A stretch of DNA of 53,058 bases from Stygiolobus sp037389425 (GCF_037389425.1 NZ_JBBHKR010000107.1:1-53058); one strand, 5' to 3'. Shown: positions 1-9,260, counted from the first letter of the stretch. Notes: a model not told the origin generated them from the letters alone. Numbers and translations are program-made.

Positions 1-76
1 AATGGTCTTCACAGTATATATAGTGAATTTCATTAAATAAAAGACTTCAAAGAACGTTTTTAGATTTTTTCTATGA

Positions 77-1069
77 TTAACACTTTAATTTTATCCCACC
101 CAACCTCTTTTTACCGTCAGTTCTAATTTTAATAACATCCTCTCCGTTAACCTCACTACTCCTAGTCCCGTAAGTTGAAAATAGGTCTTTTTCTAGATCG
201 TATTCAGTAAAGATTCCAACTTCGTTCAACCTTCTGTCAGCATCTTCAAGTGACGTGAATTCGCTCAAGACCTTAGCAATAGGTGAAGTTTCTATCACGA
301 CTTTAGGGTCTAAGAAGAACATAATCGAGGAAACGGGAGTTACATATACTCTTCGAGCCCCGTCTCTGATCTTAACTTCACCAAAGAGTCCCTTAAACGC
401 CTGATAAGGAATTCTAGACGCCTCTGTTCGAACCTCCTTAAGCACTTTTTCAAGTTCTTTCGCCGTCTCCTCGTCAATACCTTTACTATCCTTTAATCCA
501 CCTAGAGACGCTATTTCAGCGATCCTCTTGAGAATATAGTCATGCTCTAGCTCACCGTCACTACCTGCACCGATTGTTGCTAACAGAGACCTTGTTCTCA
601 ATTTCCCTAACACGTTTAACATCATGAAGTCTATTAACGGACTACCTAATGTCTCTTCACACCCCTTAGCTAAGACATCTCCCCCAGCGTCAACTCCTAA
701 AACAAAGTCGATTTTCATAGATTGAAGGAAATCGTTAATACCTGATACTATTTCCCTCAGCCCTTCCTTAATACATATCGCATAGCCTTTCTGCATATTA
801 ACAGCTCTCATTAGCCTGACGATTTGTGGTGTTACTAATTTACCCAACCTGATTGCATAAGAGTTTTGGTTTAGTTCCCTTATTATATCATTTATCTTTA
901 CAGTGTTTTCGAAGTCACATATAGGCCCCGGTACGGGGTCTTCCACATATCTTTCCCAAGTCACTGCTCCTATAATAGTGTCATATCCTTTTGATCTCAA
1001 GTAAAGAGCAGCAACATATGCTGATACTACGTCCCCTCCTCCGCCCAGTCCAAAAACGAATGCTCTCAT
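77..1069 (-). CDS. DUF1152 family protein
   Basis: About 330 residues with a glycine-rich N-terminus (FGLGGGGD) and a second glycine-rich motif (GVDAGGDVL) near residue 130, the layout of archaeal DUF1152 proteins. The family is of unknown biochemical role; the glycine-rich loops suggest a nucleotide- or sugar-phosphate-binding fold, which is inference. An upstream ATG at 1087 is in frame, but a TATA-like element (rc AGTATAAAAT) lies about 29 nt before the ATG at 1069, which fits a leaderless start there. It is divergent from the gene at 1213. No transmembrane segment is seen. Confidence 0.8.
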   Translation of the reverse strand: MRAFVFGLGGGGDVVSAYVAALYLRSKGYDTIIGAVTWERYVEDPVPGPICDFENTVKINDIIRELNQNSYAIRLGKLVTPQIVRLMRAVNMQKGYAICIKEGLREIVSGINDFLQSMKIDFVLGVDAGGDVLAKGCEETLGSPLIDFMMLNVLGKLRTRSLLATIGAGSDGELEHDYILKRIAEIASLGGLKDSKGIDEETAKELEKVLKEVRTEASRIPYQAFKGLFGEVKIRDGARRVYVTPVSSIMFFLDPKVVIETSPIAKVLSEFTSLEDADRRLNEVGIFTEYDLEKDLFSTYGTRSSEVNGEDVIKIRTDGKKRLGGIKLKC

Positions 1070-1212
1070 CGAATCATATTTAACCATTATGTCATTTTAT
1101 ACTTGAGGTTAAGTAATAAGAAGTACTCAAAGTAATAGGTTAGGTTAACGCGTATTATCTGATCTGATACTTTAAACAATATCACGGGTAAGAATGTCAT
1201 TAGTGTTCGTAA

Positions 1213-1758
1213 ATGAGCGATGTAATTGATAACTTAAGCTCGTATATAACTAATAATGAATATTCACAAACAGTCGACGTGAACTTAAGAATAGGAGAAG
1301 CATTATCTCATATACTTGCAGCTGCATCTATTGTAGAAGAACTAGAAGGTGAAAGTGAAGAAGTAAAAGAGACTGTAAGAAGGTATGTAGACGCTTGGGT
1401 GTCCTTTTTAGTCCCAATAGACTATTCCCCTGGAATGGCGGAAATAGTTGGGAGTAAAATAAATAAGAAACTAACTAAAATCTTCCCTGAAATAACGGAG
1501 GATGAGTTAGGAGAGACCTTGGACATAGTGATCGAAGCTAAGAGGGAGTTGAGTAACGGAAACCTCCCAGTATTTTACAAGGAAGTAGAAGTAAGGATTG
1601 AAAGGGTATTAAGGGTCTTGGGTATTGACCTCAGTGAAATTAAAAAATTCTTGGAAGGAGATATAACTAAGCAGCAGCTCAGGTTGATATCAATATTCGC
1701 AATAGCTATCGCAATAGCTAGTGTGTGGGATTCTAAATGGATAGCGGGCTATCAATAA
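1213..1758 (+). CDS. conserved hypothetical protein, helical
   Basis: A 181-residue, mostly helical and acidic protein with a hydrophobic C-terminal stretch (about residues 158-170, rich in Ile/Ala). I do not recognise a named domain. It overlaps the start of the next gene by 22 nt, so the two are probably cotranscribed and translationally coupled. A TATA-like TTTAAA at 1171-1176 lies upstream. The next gene codes for a zinc-finger protein, so a nucleic-acid-related role is possible but unsupported by any motif here. Confidence 0.65.
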   Translation: MSDVIDNLSSYITNNEYSQTVDVNLRIGEALSHILAAASIVEELEGESEEVKETVRRYVDAWVSFLVPIDYSPGMAEIVGSKINKKLTKIFPEITEDELGETLDIVIEAKRELSNGNLPVFYKEVEVRIERVLRVLGIDLSEIKKFLEGDITKQQLRLISIFAIAIAIASVWDSKWIAGYQ

Positions 1759-2051
1759 CGGCTGAAAAACTAGTTGAGGTTACGGCAAGATATGCTAGTA
1801 AAATAAACGTTAAAGATGAGGAGATAGAAAAGCTTGTAGGTCTTTCTTCAAAAGTCATAGCAAAGAGAGTATCACAGAAAGTGGCCTTTTGGCTTGTAGA
1901 CCATAAAGAGACTTTGTTATACTGTAAACTGTGCGGTAAAGGTCCCTTTACTAAGAAGGGGTTATACTTGCACCTCACCAGGCTTCACAAAGAAGAGATA
2001 AAAGGAATGCTAATGGAAGAACTAAAAAATGAAATTAGAACTCTTATATAG
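1737..2051 (+). CDS. small C2H2-type zinc-finger protein
   Basis: A 104-residue protein with one classical C2H2 finger near residues 62-84: CKLCG, then a 12-residue loop with conserved Phe and Leu positions, then HLTRLH. The N-terminal 60 residues look helical. Small single-finger proteins are common in Sulfolobales and their viruses, and are usually taken to be DNA-binding. The ATG lies inside the upstream gene (22-nt overlap). The 3' end runs 8 nt into the convergent PLP-enzyme gene. Target and function are unknown. Confidence 0.75.
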   Translation: MDSGLSITAEKLVEVTARYASKINVKDEEIEKLVGLSSKVIAKRVSQKVAFWLVDHKETLLYCKLCGKGPFTKKGLYLHLTRLHKEEIKGMLMEELKNEIRTLI

Positions 2052-3165
2052 AAGACAAAGCTTTGTCAAGGTCTTCTATTAAGTCATCTACGTCTTCTAT
2101 TCCTACCGAAAGTCTTAACATTGTGTCAGTTATGCCTACTAGTTTTCTCTCTTCTGGTGACAACGTACGATGTGACATCGTAGCTGGGTGGGAAATAGTA
2201 GAATTTACTCCACCTAGTGTCTGGGCAGCTAAAATCACGTTAAACTTATTCATTAACCTGATAGAGTCTTCCATAGTACCCTTAACGTCAAAGCTTACAA
2301 CTCCACCGAATCCCTTTAATACCTTTCTTGCTATCTCATAATCTGGATGTGTTTTTAAACCCGGATAATATACCGTCCTCACCTTAGGATGCTCCGTCAG
2401 GAACTCCGCTATCTTAAGTGAGTTTGAGTTAATTACGTCCATTCTTATCTTCAAAGTCTTCATCCCTCTTATTACTAGGTATGCTGCATGTGGGTCTAAA
2501 GACGTGCCTAATGTCCTCCTTATTAAGTCTATTTTAGTCATATAATCTTTCTTACCAGCAGCTAAGCCTGCTATCACATCATTATGACCGGCGATAAACT
2601 TAGAGGCACTGTGAAGGACTATATCAGCTCCCTGAACAATAGGTTTTTGGTTTATCGGAGTGGCAAATGTGGAGTCGACTATTAATAAACTATTGTTTTC
2701 TCTACAAACCTTAGACAACGTTACTACGTCTACTACACGCAAAATTGGGTTGGATATGTTTTCTACGAAAACAATATCGTACTTATCGCTAGCTGCGGCT
2801 TCAATGATTTTCCCTGGGTTTGCTGCATCTACTTTGACTCCCCAGCTCTTAAGGAAATCATTGAAAAATCTGTAAGTCCTACCGAACATATCTCTATGAA
2901 TCAGGACTTTGCTACCCGGTTTAACGAGGGTTAGTAAAGTCGAGGAAATAGCTCCCATGCCTGAAGAAAAAGCTACCCCCATTTCCGCCTCTTCTAAATC
3001 CGCGATCATCTCGGCTAACTTAAGGACGGTCGGGTTTACTTCCCTACTGTATCTATACTTTTCACCGATTGGATAGGCATAAGACGAAGTCTGATAGATG
3101 GGCGTAGTTATAGCTCCGGTCTCTTGATCTATTCCCTCTTTAGTGACCTTAGTTCCGTCTCTCAA
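2044..3165 (-). CDS. trans-sulfuration family PLP enzyme (cystathionine gamma-synthase/lyase type)
   Basis: Cys/Met metabolism PLP-dependent enzyme of about 373 residues. The motif SASKFIAGH carries the PLP-binding lysine, and YSREVNPT near the N-terminus is the family's phosphate-binding segment. Members act on homoserine esters, cystathionine or methionine; sequence alone does not say which. The homoserine kinase gene lies directly upstream with a 17-nt overlap, so phosphohomoserine or cystathionine chemistry is plausible. The longer frame begins with a GTG at 3174, but that GTG sits inside a GAGGTG ribosome binding site placed 6 nt before a TTG at 3165; I prefer the TTG. Confidence 0.88.
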   Translation of the reverse strand: MRDGTKVTKEGIDQETGAITTPIYQTSSYAYPIGEKYRYSREVNPTVLKLAEMIADLEEAEMGVAFSSGMGAISSTLLTLVKPGSKVLIHRDMFGRTYRFFNDFLKSWGVKVDAANPGKIIEAAASDKYDIVFVENISNPILRVVDVVTLSKVCRENNSLLIVDSTFATPINQKPIVQGADIVLHSASKFIAGHNDVIAGLAAGKKDYMTKIDLIRRTLGTSLDPHAAYLVIRGMKTLKIRMDVINSNSLKIAEFLTEHPKVRTVYYPGLKTHPDYEIARKVLKGFGGVVSFDVKGTMEDSIRLMNKFNVILAAQTLGGVNSTISHPATMSHRTLSPEERKLVGITDTMLRLSVGIEDVDDLIEDLDKALSSI

Positions 3166-4084
3166 CCCAAGCACCTCTTGCTATTTTTGCATCTTTAAAG
3201 TTACATTCATAACCATACGACTCACAAATTTTAAGTCCTCTCTTTATAATTTCATCCCTTTCAGATTTTTCATCAACGAATACAGCTATAGTCGGTCCAG
3301 CTCCGCTAACACATGCACCTATTGCATTATACTTTACCACTTCTTCTTTTAACTTCCAGTAATACGGGAAGAGGGATTCCCTAGACCTTTCTACAATATC
3401 GTCGTTAAGACCTAATCTAACTAAATCCCTATCCCCTTTTATGAGTCCCAAGATTAAAGAAGAGAGATACCTAGAGTTCTTAACAAGTTTTTGGAGCTCG
3501 ATCTGTTTAGGTACCATTTCCCTTGCTCTCTTAGTCTTTGCCTCTATCGTCACCTTAGGGATGAAAAGTATTAGACTGAAGTCCAGGTTTATGGGTATTT
3601 CAGACACTCTCACGGGCTCGCCGGATATAACGGCTACTACTCCGCCTACCACGCTAGCAGCTACGTTATCTGGGTGAGGCGAGCCCGAAGAAGCGATCTC
3701 ACCTTGCATCGAGAACCTTACTAGATCGTCTTTGCTTAAGCCTAGGTTAAAAAGTTCGTTTCCGCCAACCACAGCTGCTGCCGCGGAAGCCCCGCTACTC
3801 CCCATCCCTAACCCTGGTGGTACACCCTTGTTTACCTTTACCTTCACTTTAGCCTTAATACCGAACTCTTCCAGCATCTTCATGAGAGCAAAACTCGCGG
3901 AGTTACGTTCCGGTTCTTTAGGTACCCCGTTGGCTTCTACTTGAACTTGAAGGGAGGACGAGGGTTGTGAGCTTATCTCAACTATATCATGAAAAGCGTC
4001 ATGGGCCATAGCCAAAATGTCAAAACCAGCACCCAAATTTGCTGAGGAAGAATAGGCTTTAGCAATTACAATTTTCTCTTGCAT
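3149..4084 (-). CDS. thrB: homoserine kinase
   Basis: GHMP-kinase of 311 residues. The ATP-binding motif PPGLGMGSSGASAAA lies near residues 88-102, and the C-terminal GHMP motif GACVSGAGPTIAVF is near residue 260. The enzyme phosphorylates L-homoserine on the route to threonine. Length and motif order match archaeal ThrB. The downstream trans-sulfuration gene starts within its last codons, indicating an operon for homoserine-derived amino acids. Neighbouring promoters cannot be placed with certainty. Confidence 0.92.
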   Translation of the reverse strand: MQEKIVIAKAYSSSANLGAGFDILAMAHDAFHDIVEISSQPSSSLQVQVEANGVPKEPERNSASFALMKMLEEFGIKAKVKVKVNKGVPPGLGMGSSGASAAAAVVGGNELFNLGLSKDDLVRFSMQGEIASSGSPHPDNVAASVVGGVVAVISGEPVRVSEIPINLDFSLILFIPKVTIEAKTKRAREMVPKQIELQKLVKNSRYLSSLILGLIKGDRDLVRLGLNDDIVERSRESLFPYYWKLKEEVVKYNAIGACVSGAGPTIAVFVDEKSERDEIIKRGLKICESYGYECNFKDAKIARGAWVERRN

Positions 4085-4116
4085 AGGCGTAATGCTGACA
4101 CATTACTAATAAAGAA

Positions 4117-5754
4117 TTATGTTATTAAGTACTTTCTAACTTCAGTATTTCTTAAGAAAATTTTCAATTTCTCTTTAGCAACGACTTTCCCTTGGTTTAA
4201 TATCGTGTGGGGTACGAATATTTTAGCCTTCCCTAAGAAGTTGAGGGCTGAAGAGGGATACCTTAGTTTTACGGCAGGATTCTCTACCAGCTTAGACATC
4301 CCGACCCAATCCCAATATCCTATCACATCTCCCTCACCGATCTCCATAATATTCCTCTCTAATGTCCTATCACCCTCACTATTATTGTTGTCTAGAAGGT
4401 CGCTTACCACAATTATATCTCCTACACCGTACTTCAATGCCTTAAGTGCAGCGAATGTGCCCAAAGGTAAACGTCTAAAAGCGGAAGGTAATTTAGCCAT
4501 TAATGTAGGTTCTTCTTCGCCTATATAAATAGGGCCGGGATCAATCCTCCTCACGTAAACTTTAACCTTCCCACCTTCTTCTACCTCCTCGCCGGGGTTT
4601 AACCCAACGTAACCGTCCGCAAGGGCAAACGTGCCGATCATGTAGCTATCGAAAGGAACTGAGAGAGCATAGAAATCATTGCCTTTTTTAAATAGAAAAA
4701 CCGGGACATAAGTGAACCTTTTCTTATCGGCGGTTATTCTACTCATGGCTACTGCTTCAATGGTAATCTGTACTTCAGCCTCGCTTCCGCTCATAAGTGC
4801 TAAGTATTTCTCGACTATTTGTTCGCTGATCATAATAGTTGATACTATGTTCCCCGGTAGACCGAATACAGGTTTTTCTTTTACCTTAGCTAGGATTGTA
4901 GGTTTTCCGGGTTTGAACTTTATCCCGTGAACAATTATCGTACCTTGCTCCTTAATTACCTCGTGAACGTAGTCCTTCTCTCCAGCACTAGTTCCCCCAG
5001 TCAGGATCACAGCGTCAGCTTTTTCCAACCCGCGTGAGAGTTCTTCACTTATTTTCTCCTTGTTATCAGGGACTAGCACGTTTCCTATCACCTCGTATCC
5101 AAGCATTGTCAGCCTAGAGGCTAAATAATATGTATTGGACTCGTAGATCTTTCCAGTGGTCAGCTTCTCCCCAGGTTTTACCAACTCGTCACCGGTTGCA
5201 ATTATGTATATCTTTAGTTTACGGTAAACCCTCACTTTGTTTATGCCTACTGAAGAAAGTAACGCGATTTTCTCTGGGGTAATTCTTTCACCTTTTCTTA
5301 GAATTAACATGCCCTTAGGTATGTCACTACCTACCCAGCCTATGTTCTCACCGAACCTCAGTCTCTTAGCAACTTTTACCTTGTTACCGTCCCTAATAGT
5401 TTCCTCTACTTTGACTACAGCAGTGGCCCCGCTGGGAATAATTGCTCCCGTGTCGATTTCAATAGCCTCCCCGCGATTTAACTTGACTTGTTTGCCTTCA
5501 CCTATACTGACTTTATCTATGACTCTGAATTCCCCTGGAGTTTCATCGGATATTATAGCATAGCCGTCTACAGTGGAACGTGAGAAAGGAGGTATGTCGA
5601 GAGGTGAGAAAACGTCCTCAGCAGATATTCTCCCTAAAGAGGACAATAAGTCTACTTCTTCAGTATCGGGAAGAGAAGGAGGTAAGGACGAAATAAACTT
5701 CTTTAACGCTTCATCTACTGTTAAAAGATTTTCTTCCTTTAAGATCGCACGCAT
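4117..5754 (-). CDS. moeA: molybdopterin molybdotransferase MoeA with extra C-terminal domain
   Basis: Molybdenum cofactor insertion enzyme. The N-terminal MoeA region is followed by the MoCF-binding motif TGGTSAGEKDY near residue 255 and by MoeA domain IV ending near residue 405. About 130 further residues follow. Parts such as LPLGTFAALKALKYG, a LLD motif and a later NP motif look like a shortened version of the periplasmic-binding-protein-like domain fused to many archaeal MoeA proteins. The open frame reaches 5778, but a TATA-like TATAAATG lies about 28 nt before the ATG at 5754, which supports a leaderless start at MRAILKEENLL. It lies behind the pqqD-like and ssb genes. Confidence 0.9.
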   Translation of the reverse strand: MRAILKEENLLTVDEALKKFISSLPPSLPDTEEVDLLSSLGRISAEDVFSPLDIPPFSRSTVDGYAIISDETPGEFRVIDKVSIGEGKQVKLNRGEAIEIDTGAIIPSGATAVVKVEETIRDGNKVKVAKRLRFGENIGWVGSDIPKGMLILRKGERITPEKIALLSSVGINKVRVYRKLKIYIIATGDELVKPGEKLTTGKIYESNTYYLASRLTMLGYEVIGNVLVPDNKEKISEELSRGLEKADAVILTGGTSAGEKDYVHEVIKEQGTIIVHGIKFKPGKPTILAKVKEKPVFGLPGNIVSTIMISEQIVEKYLALMSGSEAEVQITIEAVAMSRITADKKRFTYVPVFLFKKGNDFYALSVPFDSYMIGTFALADGYVGLNPGEEVEEGGKVKVYVRRIDPGPIYIGEEEPTLMAKLPSAFRRLPLGTFAALKALKYGVGDIIVVSDLLDNNNSEGDRTLERNIMEIGEGDVIGYWDWVGMSKLVENPAVKLRYPSSALNFLGKAKIFVPHTILNQGKVVAKEKLKIFLRNTEVRKYLIT

Positions 5755-5786
5755 GTAAAAAGAAATATGAAAAACCATTTATATCT

Positions 5787-6101
5787 TTACATGCTTATGA
5801 GGGAGGCTTTTTTCAGTTCGTTCAGAACCATTACGATAGGTTCTCTTACTTGTTCAGGAGATAAGTTTGCCTCTTGACTTATCTGATTTACGATTTGAGT
5901 TACGGTTCTGTTACCATCACACATCTCCCATACGTAATAAGCTATGGGAGCTAGCTCGTAAACTTTGTCCTCAGAGACTTTGATTATATAGCCTTCTTCG
6001 TCTTCACTCTTATCTATAAACTCGCCAATCTTTTGGGGTTTTAAGTCCTTTACTTGGTCGAAGCTAATTCCTTCTTTTTCAGGACCTAAATCACTACTCA
6101 C
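5787..6101 (-). CDS. PqqD-like small protein
   Basis: A 104-residue protein whose second half (about residues 42-104) has the PqqD pattern: a hydrophobic strand ending in Tyr-Glu-Leu, then YYVWEMCDGNRTVTQIV and a helical tail. PqqD proteins bind RiPP precursor peptides and deliver them to radical SAM enzymes. No radical SAM gene or precursor peptide is visible nearby. Its ATG overlaps the stop of ssb by 4 nt (ATGA), so it is translationally coupled to ssb. Function in this setting is unknown. Confidence 0.75.
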   Translation of the reverse strand: MSSDLGPEKEGISFDQVKDLKPQKIGEFIDKSEDEEGYIIKVSEDKVYELAPIAYYVWEMCDGNRTVTQIVNQISQEANLSPEQVREPIVMVLNELKKASLISM

Positions 6102-6538
6102 TCTTCTTCCTCCCCTTCGTCTTCTCTCCTAGGTCTCGGTCTCCTTCCTCCAAACCTTCTTCCTCCCCTCTGAGGAGGTCTTCTGTAGTCTCCAGCTGAT
6201 GGTACGTTTTCTGGTATTTGGTCTGCCTCTGGAACTCCGTCTTCTTGTGTTTCTGTTATCTGAGATTTACTTCCAGCGTTTAACTGAACTTGTCCTTTAA
6301 AAGCGGTGGTCCATGCATTATCTATCTTTACTACCGAGCCAGCCTTAACAGAACCAGCTAAGTTTCCCCATAACGTTAACTTTATCCTACCTGTTTCGTC
6401 TCCGACTATCGCTTCGCTTATAGTTCTTGTTCCGTTCTTTGTTTGTATTTGTCTTGGTTCTCCTGCTTCTATTACTCTTACGGTTAGGTTTACGTTTTCC
6501 ATTCCGGGTTTTAAGTTACCTACTTTTTCTTCTCCCAT
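6098..6538 (-). CDS. ssb: single-stranded DNA-binding protein SSB
   Basis: Single OB-fold SSB of 146 residues of the crenarchaeal type. The OB core covers about residues 1-110 with aromatic residues (LWGNL, NAWTTAF) suited to base stacking. It is followed by a Gly/Arg-rich linker and an acidic tail (DEGEEEE) that in this family serves protein contacts. The open frame extends upstream to 6631, but family alignment starts at MGEEKVGNLKPG (ATG at 6538). A TATA-like TTTTTATA lies about 45-50 nt upstream in the divergent region shared with the MoxR gene. Confidence 0.93.
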   Translation of the reverse strand: MGEEKVGNLKPGMENVNLTVRVIEAGEPRQIQTKNGTRTISEAIVGDETGRIKLTLWGNLAGSVKAGSVVKIDNAWTTAFKGQVQLNAGSKSQITETQEDGVPEADQIPENVPSAGDYRRPPQRGGRRFGGRRPRPRREDEGEEEE

Positions 6539-6693
6539 ACGATTCGACTCTCGAAATTTGTTAATAGTGATTTTCTCGTCGTAGTATAAAAATTTATGTG
6601 AATCGTTAATTAAGAGGAAAAACACGGACACTTGTGTTAATAACCAAGAGCAATTAAATCATATATTTAAAACAAGAAATGTAATTCATACTA

Positions 6694-6744
6694 ATGTCAA
6701 CTTTTAAGCTGAGTATCTATAATATTCATGGGATACTATTGTGA
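6694..6744 (+). CDS. possible 16-codon leader ORF upstream of the MoxR gene
   Basis: ATG at 6694, 16 codons (peptide MSTFKLSIYNIHGILL), stop TGA at 6742-6744. The stop overlaps the GTG start of the MoxR gene as GTGA. A TATA-like ATATTTAAAA at 6661-6670 lies about 28 nt before this ATG, so a leaderless transcript would begin at it. Translation of the main gene would then depend on termination-reinitiation. The stop/start overlap is seen; use of the ORF is inference. Confidence 0.35.
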   Translation: MSTFKLSIYNIHGILL

Positions 6745-7898
6745 GTAATAATAACGTCAATCAGCTATTAGAATATCCTAAAAAATTCATAGAAGCACTA
6801 TCTGCTCCTTTCGTAGGTAGAGAAGAGGAGGCAAAAGTAATAACTTTGGCTTTGCTCTCAAAAGAGCACGTAATACTCATAGGTGAGCCCGGAACCGCTA
6901 AATCCGCATTAGCTAGAAGAGCTGCTGATCTGCTTAATGCTAAGTTCTTCATGTATCTCCTAACTAAGTATACTGAACCTGCAGAGTTATTCGGTGCACT
7001 TGATATAAACGCATTAAAGCAGGGGATTTATAAAAGAATAACAAAAGATAGACTTCCAGAGAGCGAAATCGCGTTCTTAGATGAAATATTCAACGCGAAT
7101 TCCGCAATCCTGAACGCCTTACTCTCATTGCTAAACGAGAGGGTAATATATGACGGTTACAATGTCATTAAAGTTCCCTTGAGAACTCTAATATCTGCCA
7201 GCAACAGAGTGCCTGACGAACCAGAGTTAGACGCTCTATATGACAGACTCTTGTTGAGACACTACGCAAGACCCGTAAGCGAGGACCTATGGAAAGATTT
7301 GATAAACTCCGCTTGGGACTACGAGTTTTCGGGGAAGTGGAATGTTTCCGAACCACTGATGAGTATTCAACAGTTGGACGAACTTTATACTCTGATCCCT
7401 CAAGTCGACTTGTCAGCGGTAAAAGGTAAGCTGCTGAAACTTTATGCAATCCTTGAGGAGAAAGGTATACACTTAAGCGACAGAAGAAAGGGTAAGGTAT
7501 TGAAAATTGTATCGGCTCACTCAATATTGAATGGTAGAATGAAAGCACTGGAAGAAGACCTAATAGTGTTAAAGTATATAGCACCGAAGGAGTTAGACGA
7601 TTTCGAGAAGGTATCAGCCCTTCTCTCTGAAGAGCTAAAGACTCCTATTAAGTATATGAAGGAATTGAACGAGATATATTCTAACGTCAAAGAGGCAAGT
7701 AAATATGTGGAAGCTGCTAACGAGTCAGACCCTAGGTTGGTTGAGTTAATAAGGAGCTTAAGGGCTACCAGAGATAGAGTATTAGCTCTAGGTAAGGAAA
7801 GCGGAGATGACAAAGTAGAGGAGTTTTCAAAAGAGGTTATAAATGAGATTGACAAATTATTGGAGAAAGTAGCTAGAAAGTTGGGGATATATCCTTGA
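6741..7898 (+). CDS. MoxR-family AAA+ ATPase
   Basis: AAA+ ATPase of 385 residues. The Walker A motif GEPGTAKS is at 49-56 and Walker B AFLDEIF near 111-117, with sensor-1 LISASNRVP further on. A C-terminal helical domain follows. MoxR/RavA ATPases work with von Willebrand A proteins as chaperones that activate or remodel metalloenzymes and other complexes. The partner vWA gene follows with a 4-nt overlap (TTGA). The start is a GTG at 6741. The target of the pair is not evident; respiratory genes lie downstream, but a link is speculative. Confidence 0.92.
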   Translation: MSNNNVNQLLEYPKKFIEALSAPFVGREEEAKVITLALLSKEHVILIGEPGTAKSALARRAADLLNAKFFMYLLTKYTEPAELFGALDINALKQGIYKRITKDRLPESEIAFLDEIFNANSAILNALLSLLNERVIYDGYNVIKVPLRTLISASNRVPDEPELDALYDRLLLRHYARPVSEDLWKDLINSAWDYEFSGKWNVSEPLMSIQQLDELYTLIPQVDLSAVKGKLLKLYAILEEKGIHLSDRRKGKVLKIVSAHSILNGRMKALEEDLIVLKYIAPKELDDFEKVSALLSEELKTPIKYMKELNEIYSNVKEASKYVEAANESDPRLVELIRSLRATRDRVLALGKESGDDKVEEFSKEVINEIDKLLEKVARKLGIYP

Positions 7899-9250
7899 GC
7901 GATGGGTTTTTAAGAGGAGTAGATTATGATGACCCTCTAGTTAGATATAGGGGGGAGAGGATTAGTTATACTCTGAAAAAACTTTTAGGTAGAGAAATTC
8001 AATTAGATGAAAACTTCCTAATAGATACGTTTTATCTCCACTATTTACCGATGCCGATCCCTAAGACCAAGGGTGAAGTATCAAAGGAAAAGGAGATTAT
8101 GTTCAATTTTATAGATATGATGCTTAACTCAGACCTTGTCTTAAGAAACAGAGAGTATTCGATAGCTAATTCCGCAGTAAGCATGGCACTATCTGTGAGT
8201 TACGTTCAGAATTTGATCGAGGAGCTGGAGAGGATTAAGAGAACTTCCCAGTCCCAGGAAGAGAGGCAAATGGCGGAGCAAATACTGAACGGTCTTATGA
8301 AAGGTAGCGGAATGAGAGAAGGTAAAAAGAACAGTGAGACACAGCAGAATCAACAGATGGAGAAGCTGATGAAGCAAGTTCATGAGAAAGCGCTAAATAA
8401 GGCTATGGAAGACGCTGAATCTGTAAGGAGTATGCAGAGAATCGTAGGAGGAAATGGAGCTGGTACTGGTTCAATTCTTAACTTTGAAGGGGAAATACAT
8501 GAAGTTCTCAGGCTTGCTAGGAATACTGAGATTAAGAAGATTCTAGAATTCTTAAGTGGTATGCCGAGGCTCGGCAGTTACACTAAGAAAAAGACTACTA
8601 GATTTTCAAGAGGTGAGCTTTATGGTTACGAGGAGGGTTCAGATCTAGAGAGGCTCGTTCCATCCGAGCTAGCTTACCCTGAAGAGCTATTTTACATAAA
8701 GTTGGCAGAATCCCAGTTACTACTATATCAGAAGAGGATAAAGGAAGTTTTAGGACCAATTTACTTGTTGCTTGACAAATCAGGCAGTATGGATGGGGAA
8801 AAGATAATTTGGGCTAAAGCAGTAGCACTAGCACTATACAGCAGGGCAAGGAGAGAGAACAGAGACTTTTACATAAGGTTCTTCGACAATATACCTTATC
8901 CCTTAATAAAGGTCATAAGGAACGCTAAAAGTAAGGACATAATAAAGATGATAGAGTATATAGGTAAAATAAGAGGAGGCGGAGGGACTGACATAAGCCG
9001 TTCTATAATTTCCGCGTGTGAGGACATTAAAGAAGGCCATGTTAAGGGTGTTAGTGAGATAATATTGTTAACTGACGGAGAGGATAAGATAGCGGAGACG
9101 ACGGTTAGGAGGTCATTAAAAGAGGCTAATTCCACGCTGATAAGCGTAATGATCAGAGGAGACAACGCGGATTTGAGAAGGGTAGCAGATCAGTATTTGG
9201 TCGTGTATAAGTTAGATCATGATGACTTACTTAGAGTTGTAGAAGCATGA
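7895..9250 (+). CDS. vWA-domain protein, partner of MoxR ATPase
   Basis: A 451-residue protein with a C-terminal von Willebrand A domain (about 285-451). The MIDAS metal site DKSGS is at 294-298, the conserved Thr is in GGGGTDIS near 365, and a downstream LLTDGED carries the third MIDAS acidic residue. The N-terminal 280 residues are helical and charged, with a Gln-rich stretch near 145-155. It starts at a TTG that overlaps the MoxR stop codon (TTGA), so translation is coupled. The family acts as substrate-binding partner of MoxR ATPases. Confidence 0.9.
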   Translation: MSDGFLRGVDYDDPLVRYRGERISYTLKKLLGREIQLDENFLIDTFYLHYLPMPIPKTKGEVSKEKEIMFNFIDMMLNSDLVLRNREYSIANSAVSMALSVSYVQNLIEELERIKRTSQSQEERQMAEQILNGLMKGSGMREGKKNSETQQNQQMEKLMKQVHEKALNKAMEDAESVRSMQRIVGGNGAGTGSILNFEGEIHEVLRLARNTEIKKILEFLSGMPRLGSYTKKKTTRFSRGELYGYEEGSDLERLVPSELAYPEELFYIKLAESQLLLYQKRIKEVLGPIYLLLDKSGSMDGEKIIWAKAVALALYSRARRENRDFYIRFFDNIPYPLIKVIRNAKSKDIIKMIEYIGKIRGGGGTDISRSIISACEDIKEGHVKGVSEIILLTDGEDKIAETTVRRSLKEANSTLISVMIRGDNADLRRVADQYLVVYKLDHDDLLRVVEA

Positions 9251-9260
9251 AGACGGAGGT

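Noticed and set aside
1194..1229. An 11-codon ORF at the predicted transcription start before the gene at 1213
   Set aside because: It overlaps the main start out of frame without a stop/start coupling motif, so it is probably chance.
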